From JAVZCJ01 sp964532175 (GTDB lineage Archaea > Thermoproteota > Nitrososphaeria_A > Caldarchaeales > JAVZCJ01), in contig CAZHGP010000009.1 of assembly GCA_964532175.1 (NCBI GenBank), forward strand, positions 1 to 38,317: a stretch of DNA of 38,317 nucleotides. The letters run 5' to 3'. Under the pieces are notes generated by a model that worked only from the letters and a program-made list of their open reading frames with translations, was not told where the DNA came from and made no database searches. The translations under genes were made by a program, and so were the position numbers. This document shows, one piece after another, positions 25,384 to 33,550 of the stretch; within the stretch, counting starts at the first letter, position 1; every line of letters starts with the position of its first letter.

Positions 25384-26481
25384 TTGGCAAGAGTGGAAAT
25401 AAAAAATTTAGTTAAACGTTTTGGATCAACAATTGCTGTAAATAATGTAAGCTTAGAAATAAAAGATAAAGAATTTGTAGTATTGCTTGGACCAAGTGGA
25501 TGTGGAAAAACAACAACTTTAAGATGCGTAGCTGGATTAGAAACTCCTGACCAAGGAGAAATATATATAGGAGATACTCTTGTTAATGATTTGCCACCAA
25601 AAGATAGAGATGTAGCAATGGTTTTCCAAAGTTATGCATTATATCCTCATATGACTGTTTATGATAATATTGCTTTTCCATTAAAAATGAGAAAATATCC
25701 AAAAGAAGAAATTGATAGAAGAGTTAGACAAGTTGCTGAACTTTTAAGAATATCACATTTATTAGATCGTAAACCTAGGCAACTTAGTGGTGGAGAAGCT
25801 CAAAGAACAGCTCTTGGAAGAGCTATAGTACGTGAACCAAAAGTATTCTTAATGGATGAACCATTAAGCAACTTGGATGCAAAACTTAGATTATACATGA
25901 GAGCAGAGTTAAAGAAGCTTCAAAGAGATTTAGGTGTAACAACAATTTATGTTACACATGATCAAGCAGAAGCAATGACAATGGCTGATAGAGTAGCAGT
26001 TATGAATTATGGTGTGCTTCAACAAGTAGCTCCTCCAGAAGATTTATATGATCATCCAGCAAATATATTCGTAGCAGGATTCATTGGAAGCCCACCAATG
26101 AACTTTATAGAATGCACATTCTTAGAAAAAGATGGAAAAGGATATTTAGATGCTGGAACATTTAGATTAGAATTATGGCCAGAAATAGTGGATATTATAA
26201 AGAAAAAAGCTACAAGTTCTGAAGTTATACTAGGGCTTAGACCTGAAGATTTATCTATTACAAGAGAAGTAGAAAAACCTGAAACAGCAATTCCAGCAGA
26301 AATTTATGTTATGGAACCTCTTGGAACAGAAGTAATAGTAGATGCTAAAGTTGGAGAAAATATTATTAAATTAAGAGAAGCACCAACATTCAGAGGAACT
26401 ATGGGAGAAAAAGTTTGGATTAAATTTAATAAAGATAGAATGCATATATTCGATAAAAAGACTGAAGTAACAATAGTATAA
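25384..26481 (+). CDS. ABC transporter ATP-binding protein, MalK/UgpC type, stand-alone
   Basis: 365 residues from a TTG at 25384, giving the family-typical start ARVEIKNLVKRFG. AGGTG at 25373-25377 is then a ribosome binding site with 6-nt spacing; the GTG at 25375 is the alternative. Motifs are Walker A GPSGCGKTT, the Q-loop in VFQSYALYPHMTVYDN, signature LSGGEAQRTALGRA, Walker B FLMDEPLSNLDAKLR and the H-loop YVTHDQAEAM. A C-terminal MalK-like OB/TOBE domain holds LGLRPEDLSI. It would energise uptake of a sugar or polyol. No permease or binding protein is nearby, so it may serve transporters encoded elsewhere. A TATA-like box (about 25320-25329) fits a leader of roughly 30 nt. Confidence 0.92.
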   Translation: MARVEIKNLVKRFGSTIAVNNVSLEIKDKEFVVLLGPSGCGKTTTLRCVAGLETPDQGEIYIGDTLVNDLPPKDRDVAMVFQSYALYPHMTVYDNIAFPLKMRKYPKEEIDRRVRQVAELLRISHLLDRKPRQLSGGEAQRTALGRAIVREPKVFLMDEPLSNLDAKLRLYMRAELKKLQRDLGVTTIYVTHDQAEAMTMADRVAVMNYGVLQQVAPPEDLYDHPANIFVAGFIGSPPMNFIECTFLEKDGKGYLDAGTFRLELWPEIVDIIKKKATSSEVILGLRPEDLSITREVEKPETAIPAEIYVMEPLGTEVIVDAKVGENIIKLREAPTFRGTMGEKVWIKFNKDRMHIFDKKTEVTIV

Positions 26482-26492
26482 ACCCATTAATA

Positions 26493-26510
26493 ATTATTTA
26501 AAAAAATAAT
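26493..26510 (+). terminator. Weak hairpin with T-rich tail between convergent genes
   Basis: ATTATTT and AAATAAT are perfect 7-nt arms around AAAA, followed by two T-runs (26514-26519 and near 26524). It lies 12 nt after the ABC ATPase stop. T-runs alone are enough for archaeal termination, so the stem may be incidental in such A+T-rich DNA. Confidence 0.35.
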
Positions 26511-26526
26511 AAATTTTTTATCTTTT

Positions 26527-27963
26527 TTATTTTAAAATCTCTTTTTTAGCTTTTAATATTATTTCATCTATTTCTTTTTCAATATCTTTATCTAATATTT
26601 CAATTTGATATTCTTTTAATATTTTTGAAACAATTTCATTAGCAATTTTAATAGAATCTTTAGCACCCAGATTATACCAACTATTCCAATCTTTTCTATC
26701 AAAAATTTTTGGATACCAAAATTCTGATCTAATGTATTTTAATGTATGTTTTTGTGTTAAAAATGTTCCTCCAACTCCTACTTTTTCAGATATTTCTAAT
26801 GCTAAAGTTTCATCATTTATTTCGAATCCTTTAATTATTCTTTGAATATAATCAGCTATTTCATTATCTATTACAAGTTGCTCAAAACAAGCACCCATAT
26901 CTGCACCAGATATTCCAAGATGGCCACTTAATTCAGCACCTGCTAATGCTCCCATAAGCATAGTTGAAGCTTTTTCTATTCCAGATTGAGCATCTGGTAG
27001 CTTAGAATCTGTTAAACCAATATTTACATGAATTGGAAAACCATAGTATTTTCCAATTTGAGTAATTGCTGCAGCCATTATTCCTTGTTCTGGAGAACCA
27101 AAAGAAATATTTCCAGTTTTTTGATCTAATATATGCGGTATTCCACCATATAAAACAGGCACTCCTGGATAAATTAATTGAGAAATAACTGTTCCAGCAA
27201 GTATTTCAGCATTTTCCATAGAAAGAGTCCCAGCTAAAGTTGCTGGACCTGTTGCACTAGCCATAACCATTGGTCCAAAACAAACAGGCATTCCAATTTT
27301 AGTAAATAAATGAAGTACTTGTAAAGCATTTTCTCCAAATTTAAGTGGGCTAGTAGGTTCACAAAAATAGAAAGTTAATGGTTCTTTCTTTAATTCTTCT
27401 ATTCCACCAGCTAAAATGCTAAGCATTTTTAAAATATATTCAGCAGATTTTCTATTATAAATCCATGCAAAAATTACTTTTGAAGAATATTTTAATAGAA
27501 TAGAATACATATAAATATCAGCTAATTCTAAAGGAACATCTTGTGGAACTACCATTGCACCAACAATGTTTATATTTTCAAGAGAATAACCTAATTTAAC
27601 TGCATTAATTGTATCTTGTAATTTACCAGGCCTTCTATTTTTAGAAATAGGATCTACTATATTCATTTGTCCTCCACTAGATATGAATTTCATTTTTCCA
27701 TTTCCAAAAGTAATATTGTATTTATTATTTCTAGCATATATTGTAAAATTCTTTGGAATCTTTTTAATACATTCCATTACTAAATATTGAGGAATTTTTG
27801 CTATTTTATTTTCATAATCTATTTCACATCCAGAATTTTTAAGTAAATTAAGAATATTTTCATCCATTACTTTTATTCCAATTTTCTCAAGTATATTCAA
27901 TGAAGTAATATGTATTTTATAAATTTCATCTTTTGAAAGGAATTCTATTCTAGGAGAAACCAT
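26527..27963 (-). CDS. MttB-superfamily methyltransferase without pyrrolysine, copy 2
   Basis: 478 residues of the trimethylamine methyltransferase superfamily (COG5598). These TIM-barrel enzymes transfer a methyl group from an amine to a corrinoid protein. Landmarks are FGPMVMASATGPATLAGTLSMENAEILAG (about 229-257), LYGGIPHILDQKTGNISFGSPEQ, and GLTDSKLPDAQSGIEKAS (316-333), the region matching the pyrrolysine segment of true MttB. There is no in-frame TAG, so this is a non-pyrrolysine member. Characterised ones act on quaternary amines such as glycine betaine, proline betaine or carnitine. It is the last gene of a cluster with a corrinoid protein, a paralogue and a URO-D-like protein; the substrate is not predictable from sequence alone. 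Confidence 0.9.
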   Translation of the reverse strand: MVSPRIEFLSKDEIYKIHITSLNILEKIGIKVMDENILNLLKNSGCEIDYENKIAKIPQYLVMECIKKIPKNFTIYARNNKYNITFGNGKMKFISSGGQMNIVDPISKNRRPGKLQDTINAVKLGYSLENINIVGAMVVPQDVPLELADIYMYSILLKYSSKVIFAWIYNRKSAEYILKMLSILAGGIEELKKEPLTFYFCEPTSPLKFGENALQVLHLFTKIGMPVCFGPMVMASATGPATLAGTLSMENAEILAGTVISQLIYPGVPVLYGGIPHILDQKTGNISFGSPEQGIMAAAITQIGKYYGFPIHVNIGLTDSKLPDAQSGIEKASTMLMGALAGAELSGHLGISGADMGACFEQLVIDNEIADYIQRIIKGFEINDETLALEISEKVGVGGTFLTQKHTLKYIRSEFWYPKIFDRKDWNSWYNLGAKDSIKIANEIVSKILKEYQIEILDKDIEKEIDEIILKAKKEILK

Positions 27964-28057
27964 TTAAGATCACTTTTTGAAATTTAATTTTGAATTAGAT
28001 ATTAATAAATTTAAAAAAATTAAATAAGCTTTTCTTATTTATTATTTTTAGAATTTA

Positions 28058-29134
28058 TTAAATTTTTCTAGCTTTTTCTATAATATATCTATAATGATTA
28101 AATTTTTCAAGTGACATTTCAGGTGGAACTCCTCCAGCACTCATTAAAATAAAACCTTTTTTACCTCCAATCTTTGCAATTTCTAATACATGCTTTTCAA
28201 TTTCTTCTATAGACATTAATCCAATATTTTTAGTTATTCCACCCATTAAAGTAATTTTATCACCATATTTTTCTTTAATTTTTAATAAATCAATATTATC
28301 AGCAGGATCAAGAGGGTCTATTGAATCAAAATTAGCATTAACAATATCATTAAATAATGGTGTTATATTACCATGAGAATGAAGTAAAATTTTTTTACCT
28401 TTTTTATGAATTCTTTTAACTATTTCTTCATGCCATGGTTTAAACAATTTTCTATAAGTTTCAATACTAAAAAATGGGCTTTTATTATCACCCATATCAT
28501 CTGTCATCCATATTCCATCTAAAGGAGCTGTATCTATAATATATTCTGTTAATTCTATCATAAATTTGAAAGATAATTCTATCATTTCATTAACAAATTT
28601 AGGATCTTTTTTAATATCTATTAAGAAATTTTTTAATCCTCTAAGATACATCCAAGGTGTTTCACAAACCCCTTTTATTTCAGCTACAGTAAAATAATTA
28701 TAATTATAAATTTTTTTCAATTTTTCACTAAATGCTTCTATTCTTGGAATAAAGCTTTCTATATTAGGCTTTTGAATTTTTTCTAAATCTTCTTTATTCT
28801 TTATAGGATTTGTAAGAACTATAGCAAAATATGGCTTAATTCTCCAATATTGTAATCCACCAAATGGGTTTCTTGCAATAATATGATTTTCCCCTTCATA
28901 AACTATTTCACACCATATTCCAGGTCCTCCAGGAAAACCTGCTATAGGAAGATTAACAATATCTGAATTGAATAAACGTGCTAAAAAAATAGTTTTTTCC
29001 ACATCATTAGCTTCATGATATTTTTTACCTAAAAAACATTCTTCAGCTTCCATATTACTAAAGCCATCCCAATATGGTATAATATCAACATCTTTATGCT
29101 CAAGAGCATTTAATACTCTTTCTCTTGAATTCAT
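28058..29134 (-). CDS. Uroporphyrinogen decarboxylase-like (URO-D superfamily) protein, methyl-transfer type
   Basis: 358 residues. The superfamily is shown by NSRERVLNALEHKDVDIIPYWD at the N-terminus, DGIWMTDDMGDNKSPFFSIETYRKLFKPWHEEIV (206-239), LLHSHGNITPLFNDIV (250-265), DPLDPADNIDLLKIKEKYG and LMGGI. Located between two MttB homologues, it is probably the MtaA/MtbA-like partner that moves the methyl group from corrinoid to a thiol or pterin cofactor, not a haem enzyme. In the zinc-dependent MtaA/MtbA enzymes the metal motif is His-x-Cys with a later Cys; here the equivalent is His252-Ser-His254, and the C-terminal Cys position reads SAGG (332-335). Zinc chemistry may therefore differ. 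Confidence 0.82.
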   Translation of the reverse strand: MNSRERVLNALEHKDVDIIPYWDGFSNMEAEECFLGKKYHEANDVEKTIFLARLFNSDIVNLPIAGFPGGPGIWCEIVYEGENHIIARNPFGGLQYWRIKPYFAIVLTNPIKNKEDLEKIQKPNIESFIPRIEAFSEKLKKIYNYNYFTVAEIKGVCETPWMYLRGLKNFLIDIKKDPKFVNEMIELSFKFMIELTEYIIDTAPLDGIWMTDDMGDNKSPFFSIETYRKLFKPWHEEIVKRIHKKGKKILLHSHGNITPLFNDIVNANFDSIDPLDPADNIDLLKIKEKYGDKITLMGGITKNIGLMSIEEIEKHVLEIAKIGGKKGFILMSAGGVPPEMSLEKFNHYRYIIEKARKI

Positions 29135-29195
29135 TTTTAATCAATTAAAATATCCTAAAATTTATTGATAAGCTTTTTAAGAAAAATTATGAATA

Positions 29196-30650
29196 TTAGC
29201 TTATTAATTTCTTCATTATTTGATTTAAAGTATTATCTATTTCTTTTTCAATATCTTTATCTAAAGGTTTAATTTGATGAGTAGATAAGATTTTTTCAAT
29301 TTTCTCTTTTGCTTTATCAATTGAATCTTTTGCACCAGCATCTAACCAAGTTTTTCTAGCTAATCTATCGCTTATTTCTGGAATAAAATGTTCTTTACGT
29401 AAATTCTTTAAAGTATGCTTATGTTTTAAATAATGCTTTCCAGCACCAACACTTTTTATAACATCTATTGCAAGAGTTTCACTATTAACTTCTATTCCTT
29501 TTAATGCTCTTAAAACCATTCCAATAATTTCATTATCTATAACAACTTGTTCATAACTTAAAGTAAGTATTGATTCTAGCATTCCAGAAGATAAATGTAT
29601 TAAATTAGTTCCTGCTAATGCTGGAATTAAAAGTGTTAATGCTTTTTCATATGCAGCTTGTTCATCCATTAATTTTGAATCTGATATTCCACCAGAACCT
29701 ACATATGGAATATTATAATATTGCATTAATTGAGCCATTCCTCCACACATTAAAGCAAGTTCAATACAACCCATTGAAATATTTCCAGTTCTCATATCCA
29801 TTATTGATGGAAGAGTGCAAAGAAGAGCTGGAGAACGTTTATTAATAAGTTTTGAAAGGACTAAACCACTTAAAATTTCTGCATTTTGCTGAACTATAGA
29901 GCCTGCAAGAGTAACAGGGGAAGTTGCTCCAGACATTGGTTCACTAGAAATAATATGTGGAAGATTTTTTTCAGACATAACCATTAATACTTCAATTGCA
30001 TCTTTTCCCCATCTAAATGGGCTTGTAATACATGGAGCAAGAGAAATAATTGGTCTTTTTCTAAGTTCTTCTTCTCCTCCAACAATAATAGATGCAATTT
30101 TTATTTGATCTAAAGCTCCTTCTCTTCCTTGAGCATCATGAAAGAAATGCTTACATGTATTTTTTAAAGCTATTGCACATCTTATTCTATCAACTCCTGT
30201 AGGAGGAACATCTAATGGACTAACTAATGTAAGATATACATGTATATTTTCTAAAGCATCTGCTATTCTAGCTAATTTTATGCAATCTTCTATTAAAGCA
30301 TCTCTTATTCCTTTATCTTTATCAAGTATATATAATGCATTTGCTCCAGATGCAAAATATACTTTTCCATTTTCTAATTTTACATCATATTCTGGATATC
30401 TACCACATAATTTAATTGTATTTGGATTATTTCTAATAGCTTCTTTAATAAGATATTGTGGAAATTTTACTTGCTTTGTTTTATAATCAACTTCTGCTCC
30501 TCCTTCATCAAGAATTTTTAATGCATTATCATCATGAAATTCTATTCCAATAGATTCTAAAATTTCTAAAGTAGCTAAATGGATTTCATATAATTCATTT
30601 TTTGTAAAAAATCTTAAAGGTTTTTTTATTTTAGCTCCTTCAATACCCAT
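29196..30650 (-). CDS. MttB-superfamily methyltransferase without pyrrolysine, copy 1
   Basis: 484 residues, a diverged paralogue of the product at 26527-27963. Shared pieces are SSEPMSGATSPVTLAGSIVQQNAEILSG (about 235-262), LPSIMDMRTGNISMGCIE (280-297), GSGGISDSKLMDEQAAYEKA (318-337) and the C-terminal HKHTLKNLRKEHFIPEISDR. No in-frame TAG occurs. Its start lies 13 nt after the corrinoid protein gene, with GGTG 8 nt before the ATG, so the two are surely co-translated. It is the likely primary methyl-donor enzyme for that corrinoid protein; a quaternary amine or a related N-methyl compound is the expected donor class. Confidence 0.92.
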   Translation of the reverse strand: MGIEGAKIKKPLRFFTKNELYEIHLATLEILESIGIEFHDDNALKILDEGGAEVDYKTKQVKFPQYLIKEAIRNNPNTIKLCGRYPEYDVKLENGKVYFASGANALYILDKDKGIRDALIEDCIKLARIADALENIHVYLTLVSPLDVPPTGVDRIRCAIALKNTCKHFFHDAQGREGALDQIKIASIIVGGEEELRKRPIISLAPCITSPFRWGKDAIEVLMVMSEKNLPHIISSEPMSGATSPVTLAGSIVQQNAEILSGLVLSKLINKRSPALLCTLPSIMDMRTGNISMGCIELALMCGGMAQLMQYYNIPYVGSGGISDSKLMDEQAAYEKALTLLIPALAGTNLIHLSSGMLESILTLSYEQVVIDNEIIGMVLRALKGIEVNSETLAIDVIKSVGAGKHYLKHKHTLKNLRKEHFIPEISDRLARKTWLDAGAKDSIDKAKEKIEKILSTHQIKPLDKDIEKEIDNTLNQIMKKLIS

Positions 30651-30663
30651 TTTATTTCACCAT

Positions 30664-31314
30664 TTATAAAATTCCCATTAATTTTTTAATTTTAGAAACA
30701 GCTTCTATTGCATCTCCAGCCCAAGCATCTGCACCAATTTCATTAGCATATTTTTGAGTTGTAGCAGCTCCTCCTATAATAACTTTAACTTTATTTCTAA
30801 TCCCTTCCTTTTTTAATTCATCAATTATTTTCTTCATTTCAGGTAATGCGCTCGTTAAAAGAGCAGATAAACCTAGAATATCTGCATTTAATTCTTTTAC
30901 TTTTTGAATAAAATTTTCTTTAGGAACATCAACTCCAAGATCGTATACTTCAAAACCATTTGCTGTTAACATAGAAATAACTATGCTTTTACCAATATCA
31001 TGAAGATCTCCAGCAACTGTTCCAATAACTATTTTTCCTAAGCTTTTTAATCCTTTTCCAGTAGGGAAATATGGTTTTAAAATTTCAATTGCTGCTTTCA
31101 TTGCTTCACCAGCCATTATAAGCTCTGGAAGGAAAACTTCACCTTTAGCAAATAATTCTCCTACTTCTCTTATTCCTTTAGCAAATCCTTCTTCAATAGC
31201 TTTAATAGGATCTATATTTGCTTTAATAGCTTCCTTTGCAGCTTTTATAGCTATATCAACATCAAAACTTAAAATAGATTCTTTAAGCATTTGAAGAATC
31301 TTATCCTCACTCAT
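30664..31314 (-). CDS. Methyl-accepting corrinoid protein, MtbC/MttC-like
   Basis: 216 residues. The N-terminal helical cap (about 1-85) includes AIEEGFAKGIREVGELFAKGEVFLPELIMAGEAM. The cobalamin-binding domain follows with GDLHDIGK (102-109), where His105 is the lower axial cobalt ligand, then GFEVYDLGVDVP, LGLSALLTS (148-156) and VIIGGAATT (178-186). It carries the methyl group between MttB-type enzymes and the URO-D-like acceptor enzyme. It is the first gene of the minus-strand cluster, transcribed divergently from the cupin-like gene at 31403. No RamA-type activator for the corrinoid is in the window. Confidence 0.94.
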   Translation of the reverse strand: MSEDKILQMLKESILSFDVDIAIKAAKEAIKANIDPIKAIEEGFAKGIREVGELFAKGEVFLPELIMAGEAMKAAIEILKPYFPTGKGLKSLGKIVIGTVAGDLHDIGKSIVISMLTANGFEVYDLGVDVPKENFIQKVKELNADILGLSALLTSALPEMKKIIDELKKEGIRNKVKVIIGGAATTQKYANEIGADAWAGDAIEAVSKIKKLMGIL

Positions 31315-31402
31315 AAAAATTTTTAAAATAAAAAAATATATAATTTTTTCATTATTTTAAAACAAAGAAAAATTTAAATAATTAAATATATATAAATCTT
31401 TT

Positions 31403-31744
31403 ATGTGTCCTACAAGAATTTTTAAAATAGAGCCAAAAACTGAATGGGAAGAACTTTTTAAGGATAAAGGGAAATGGCTTTTTGGGATATATGTTCCAAA
31501 AGCTACAGATAGAAGTGAAGTTAAAAAACTTGAGAAACATAAATATCCAGAATTGTTCTATTTAATAGATGGGGAAGTAACTTTAGTATTAAAAGAAAAT
31601 AAAGAAATTAAAGAATTACCTCTTAAAAAAGATGAAGTAGTAATAGTAGACACATGGCATAATGGCTATAGACCAATGGGTAAAAATGGAATATGTTTAG
31701 TAATAGAAAGAGATAAAAATCCAACAAAGTATATAGAGATATAA
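31403..31744 (+). CDS. Small cupin-fold protein
   Basis: 113 residues. A single-domain cupin is suggested by HKYPELFYLIDGEVTLVL (46-63) followed by LPLKKDEVVIVDTWHNGYRP (72-91). His46, Glu50 and His86 could form a metal site. Its catalytic or binding role is unknown. It is divergent from the corrinoid-protein cluster, with 88 nt between starts, so a shared control region is possible. A link to methyl-compound metabolism is only positional. Confidence 0.65.
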   Translation: MCPTRIFKIEPKTEWEELFKDKGKWLFGIYVPKATDRSEVKKLEKHKYPELFYLIDGEVTLVLKENKEIKELPLKKDEVVIVDTWHNGYRPMGKNGICLVIERDKNPTKYIEI

Positions 31745-31745
31745 A

Positions 31746-32273
31746 TCAATAATTGATTCTTAAAAAAATATCGCATATATTTTTATTTTCATTCTTCCAT
31801 GAATAATTTATAATAAATTCAGCAGAAGTAGCATTCTTTGGAATTGAAAAAACAATGTAGCCTATTACTTTCTTATTAGAATCTATAAAACCTAATAAAC
31901 TAAACCAATCATGAGTAAAATAATGTCCATAATAATTTTTTCCATTAATTTTTAAAATTGCAAGATATTTAAATGGATCAAAAAATTTCTTTTCAGAACT
32001 AAGGTTTATTAAAGTAATATTAATTATTAAAAGTTTATATTGTGAAGGAGCAATTCTAATAGGAATCATTATTCCAGATCTTTTAGCAAAAATTTTATCA
32101 ATAATTTTAGTAGAGTTTAAAGCAATTAAGAAATCTTCTTCTAATGAAAATGTATTAGGGAATGTTGAATATTTTTGAAATAAATTAAATTGAGAAATTT
32201 TTAAAATAAAAGATAATATAAGTATAGAAATTATTAATAAGATTAATAAGTAAATAAGCTTATTTTTATACAT
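31746..32273 (-). CDS. Membrane-anchored extracellular protein, DUF4352-like
   Basis: 175 residues. One N-terminal hydrophobic helix (about 7-26, LIYLLILLIISILILSFIL) anchors it or acts as a signal. The rest is beta-rich: IMIPIRIAPSQYKLLIINITLINLSSEK, FDPFKYLAILKINGKNYYGH and KKVIGYIVFSIPKNATSAEFII. The last phrase resembles the immunoglobulin-like DUF4352 domain of exported lipoproteins and surface proteins, but the match is from memory and partial. Its start is divergent from the second ABC ATPase; its stop is 1 nt from the cupin-like gene's stop. Function unknown. Confidence 0.6.
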   Translation of the reverse strand: MYKNKLIYLLILLIISILILSFILKISQFNLFQKYSTFPNTFSLEEDFLIALNSTKIIDKIFAKRSGIMIPIRIAPSQYKLLIINITLINLSSEKKFFDPFKYLAILKINGKNYYGHYFTHDWFSLLGFIDSNKKVIGYIVFSIPKNATSAEFIINYSWKNENKNICDIFLRINY

Positions 32274-32401
32274 ACCTTTATTAAACCATTTTTTTATAGA
32301 AAAATAATTATAAAGTTTTCGATAATTTTTAATATAAAAAGAATAATAAAAATATTTAAAGATGTTGAAAATAGGAAATTATTAAAAAAAGTGAATTATA
32401 A

Positions 32402-33481
32402 ATGGTTTCAGTAAGAGCTGTTGATATAAGTAAAAAATTTGGAGATACTATAGCTGTAAATCATGTAAATATAGAAGCAAAAGATAAAGAATTTATAACT
32501 ATTCTTGGACCAAGTGGATGTGGAAAAACAACTACTTTAAGAATAATAGCTGGATTGATTTATCCAGATACTGGAGATGTATTTTTTAATGATAAAAGAG
32601 TAACGGATTTGCCACCATATAAAAGGAGGATAGGGTTTGTTTTTCAAAGAGTTGCTTTATTTCCACATATGAATGTGTATAATAATATTGCTTTTGGATT
32701 AAAGAATTTAAAATATTCAAAAGAAGAAATTGATAGGAAAGTTAAGGAAGTACTTGAATTAGTACATATGAGTGGATTTGAAAAAAGAATGCCAAGAGAA
32801 CTTAGTGGTGGGCAAGCACAAAGAGTTGAAATTGCAAGAGTTTTAGCATTGGATCCAGAAGTATTATTATTCGATGAACCATTAAGCAATTTAGATGCAA
32901 AACTTAGAGATGGATTAAAATATGAAATTAGGAAATTACAAAGAGAAACAGGAAAAACTGCAATATACGTAACACATGATCAAGCAGAAGCATTTGCAAT
33001 ATCTGATAGAATATATGTAATGAATGAAGGAACAATTCAACAAGTAGGCACACCATTAGAATTATACTTAAATCCTAAAACTTCTTTTGTAGCAGATTTT
33101 ATAGGAACAACAAATTTCCTTAAAGGAAAAATAATTGAAGTATCTCCTCCAATTGCAAAAGTTGAAATTGAAACTGGAGATATAATAACATCTCCTCCTT
33201 TACCAAACATAAATGAATTTAAAGTAAATGATAATGTATTAATATCTATTAGACCTGAAGATATAGAAGTAGTAAATGGAGAAAAAGAAAAATTTTTAAA
33301 TATTATTAAAGGGAAAATAGATCAATCAACTTTCACTGGATTAACTACTAGATTACTTGTTTTAATAAATAATTATTTAATTAAAGTAGATGTTCAAGGT
33401 CCTAGAAGATTCGAATATGTAGATAAGCAAGGAAAAGAAATATCATTAGGATTTGATAGATTTATTTTAATTAAAGGATAG
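32402..33481 (+). CDS. ABC transporter ATP-binding protein, MalK/UgpC type, second stand-alone copy
   Basis: 359 residues, a paralogue of the ATPase at 25384. Walker A is GPSGCGKTT, the signature LSGGQAQRVEIARV, Walker B LLFDEPLSNLDAKLR and the H-loop YVTHDQAEAF. A TOBE/OB C-domain holds ISIRPEDIEVVNGE. Again no permease or solute-binding gene lies beside it. It opens a run of plus-strand genes (SIS protein, PfkB kinase, YjbQ, amidohydrolase), so the transported substrate could be the carbohydrate processed by those enzymes, with the permeases encoded elsewhere. The 128-nt gap upstream should hold divergent promoters for this gene and the membrane protein at 31746. Confidence 0.92.
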   Translation: MVSVRAVDISKKFGDTIAVNHVNIEAKDKEFITILGPSGCGKTTTLRIIAGLIYPDTGDVFFNDKRVTDLPPYKRRIGFVFQRVALFPHMNVYNNIAFGLKNLKYSKEEIDRKVKEVLELVHMSGFEKRMPRELSGGQAQRVEIARVLALDPEVLLFDEPLSNLDAKLRDGLKYEIRKLQRETGKTAIYVTHDQAEAFAISDRIYVMNEGTIQQVGTPLELYLNPKTSFVADFIGTTNFLKGKIIEVSPPIAKVEIETGDIITSPPLPNINEFKVNDNVLISIRPEDIEVVNGEKEKFLNIIKGKIDQSTFTGLTTRLLVLINNYLIKVDVQGPRRFEYVDKQGKEISLGFDRFILIKG

Positions 33482-33550
33482 ATAATTATTTTCATTTTCA
33501 AAAATAAATAAATATTAAAAAAATTTTATTTTTAAGTTTTGGTGATAAGA

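Noticed and set aside
28058..29134. Haem biosynthesis uroporphyrinogen decarboxylase
   Set aside because: The gene is embedded in a corrinoid methyltransferase cluster with no other haem genes; the superfamily includes many methyl-transfer proteins.
29196..30650. Pyrrolysine-containing trimethylamine methyltransferase
   Set aside because: The frame is continuous through the region of the pyrrolysine residue (GISDSKLMDEQ) with no in-frame TAG.
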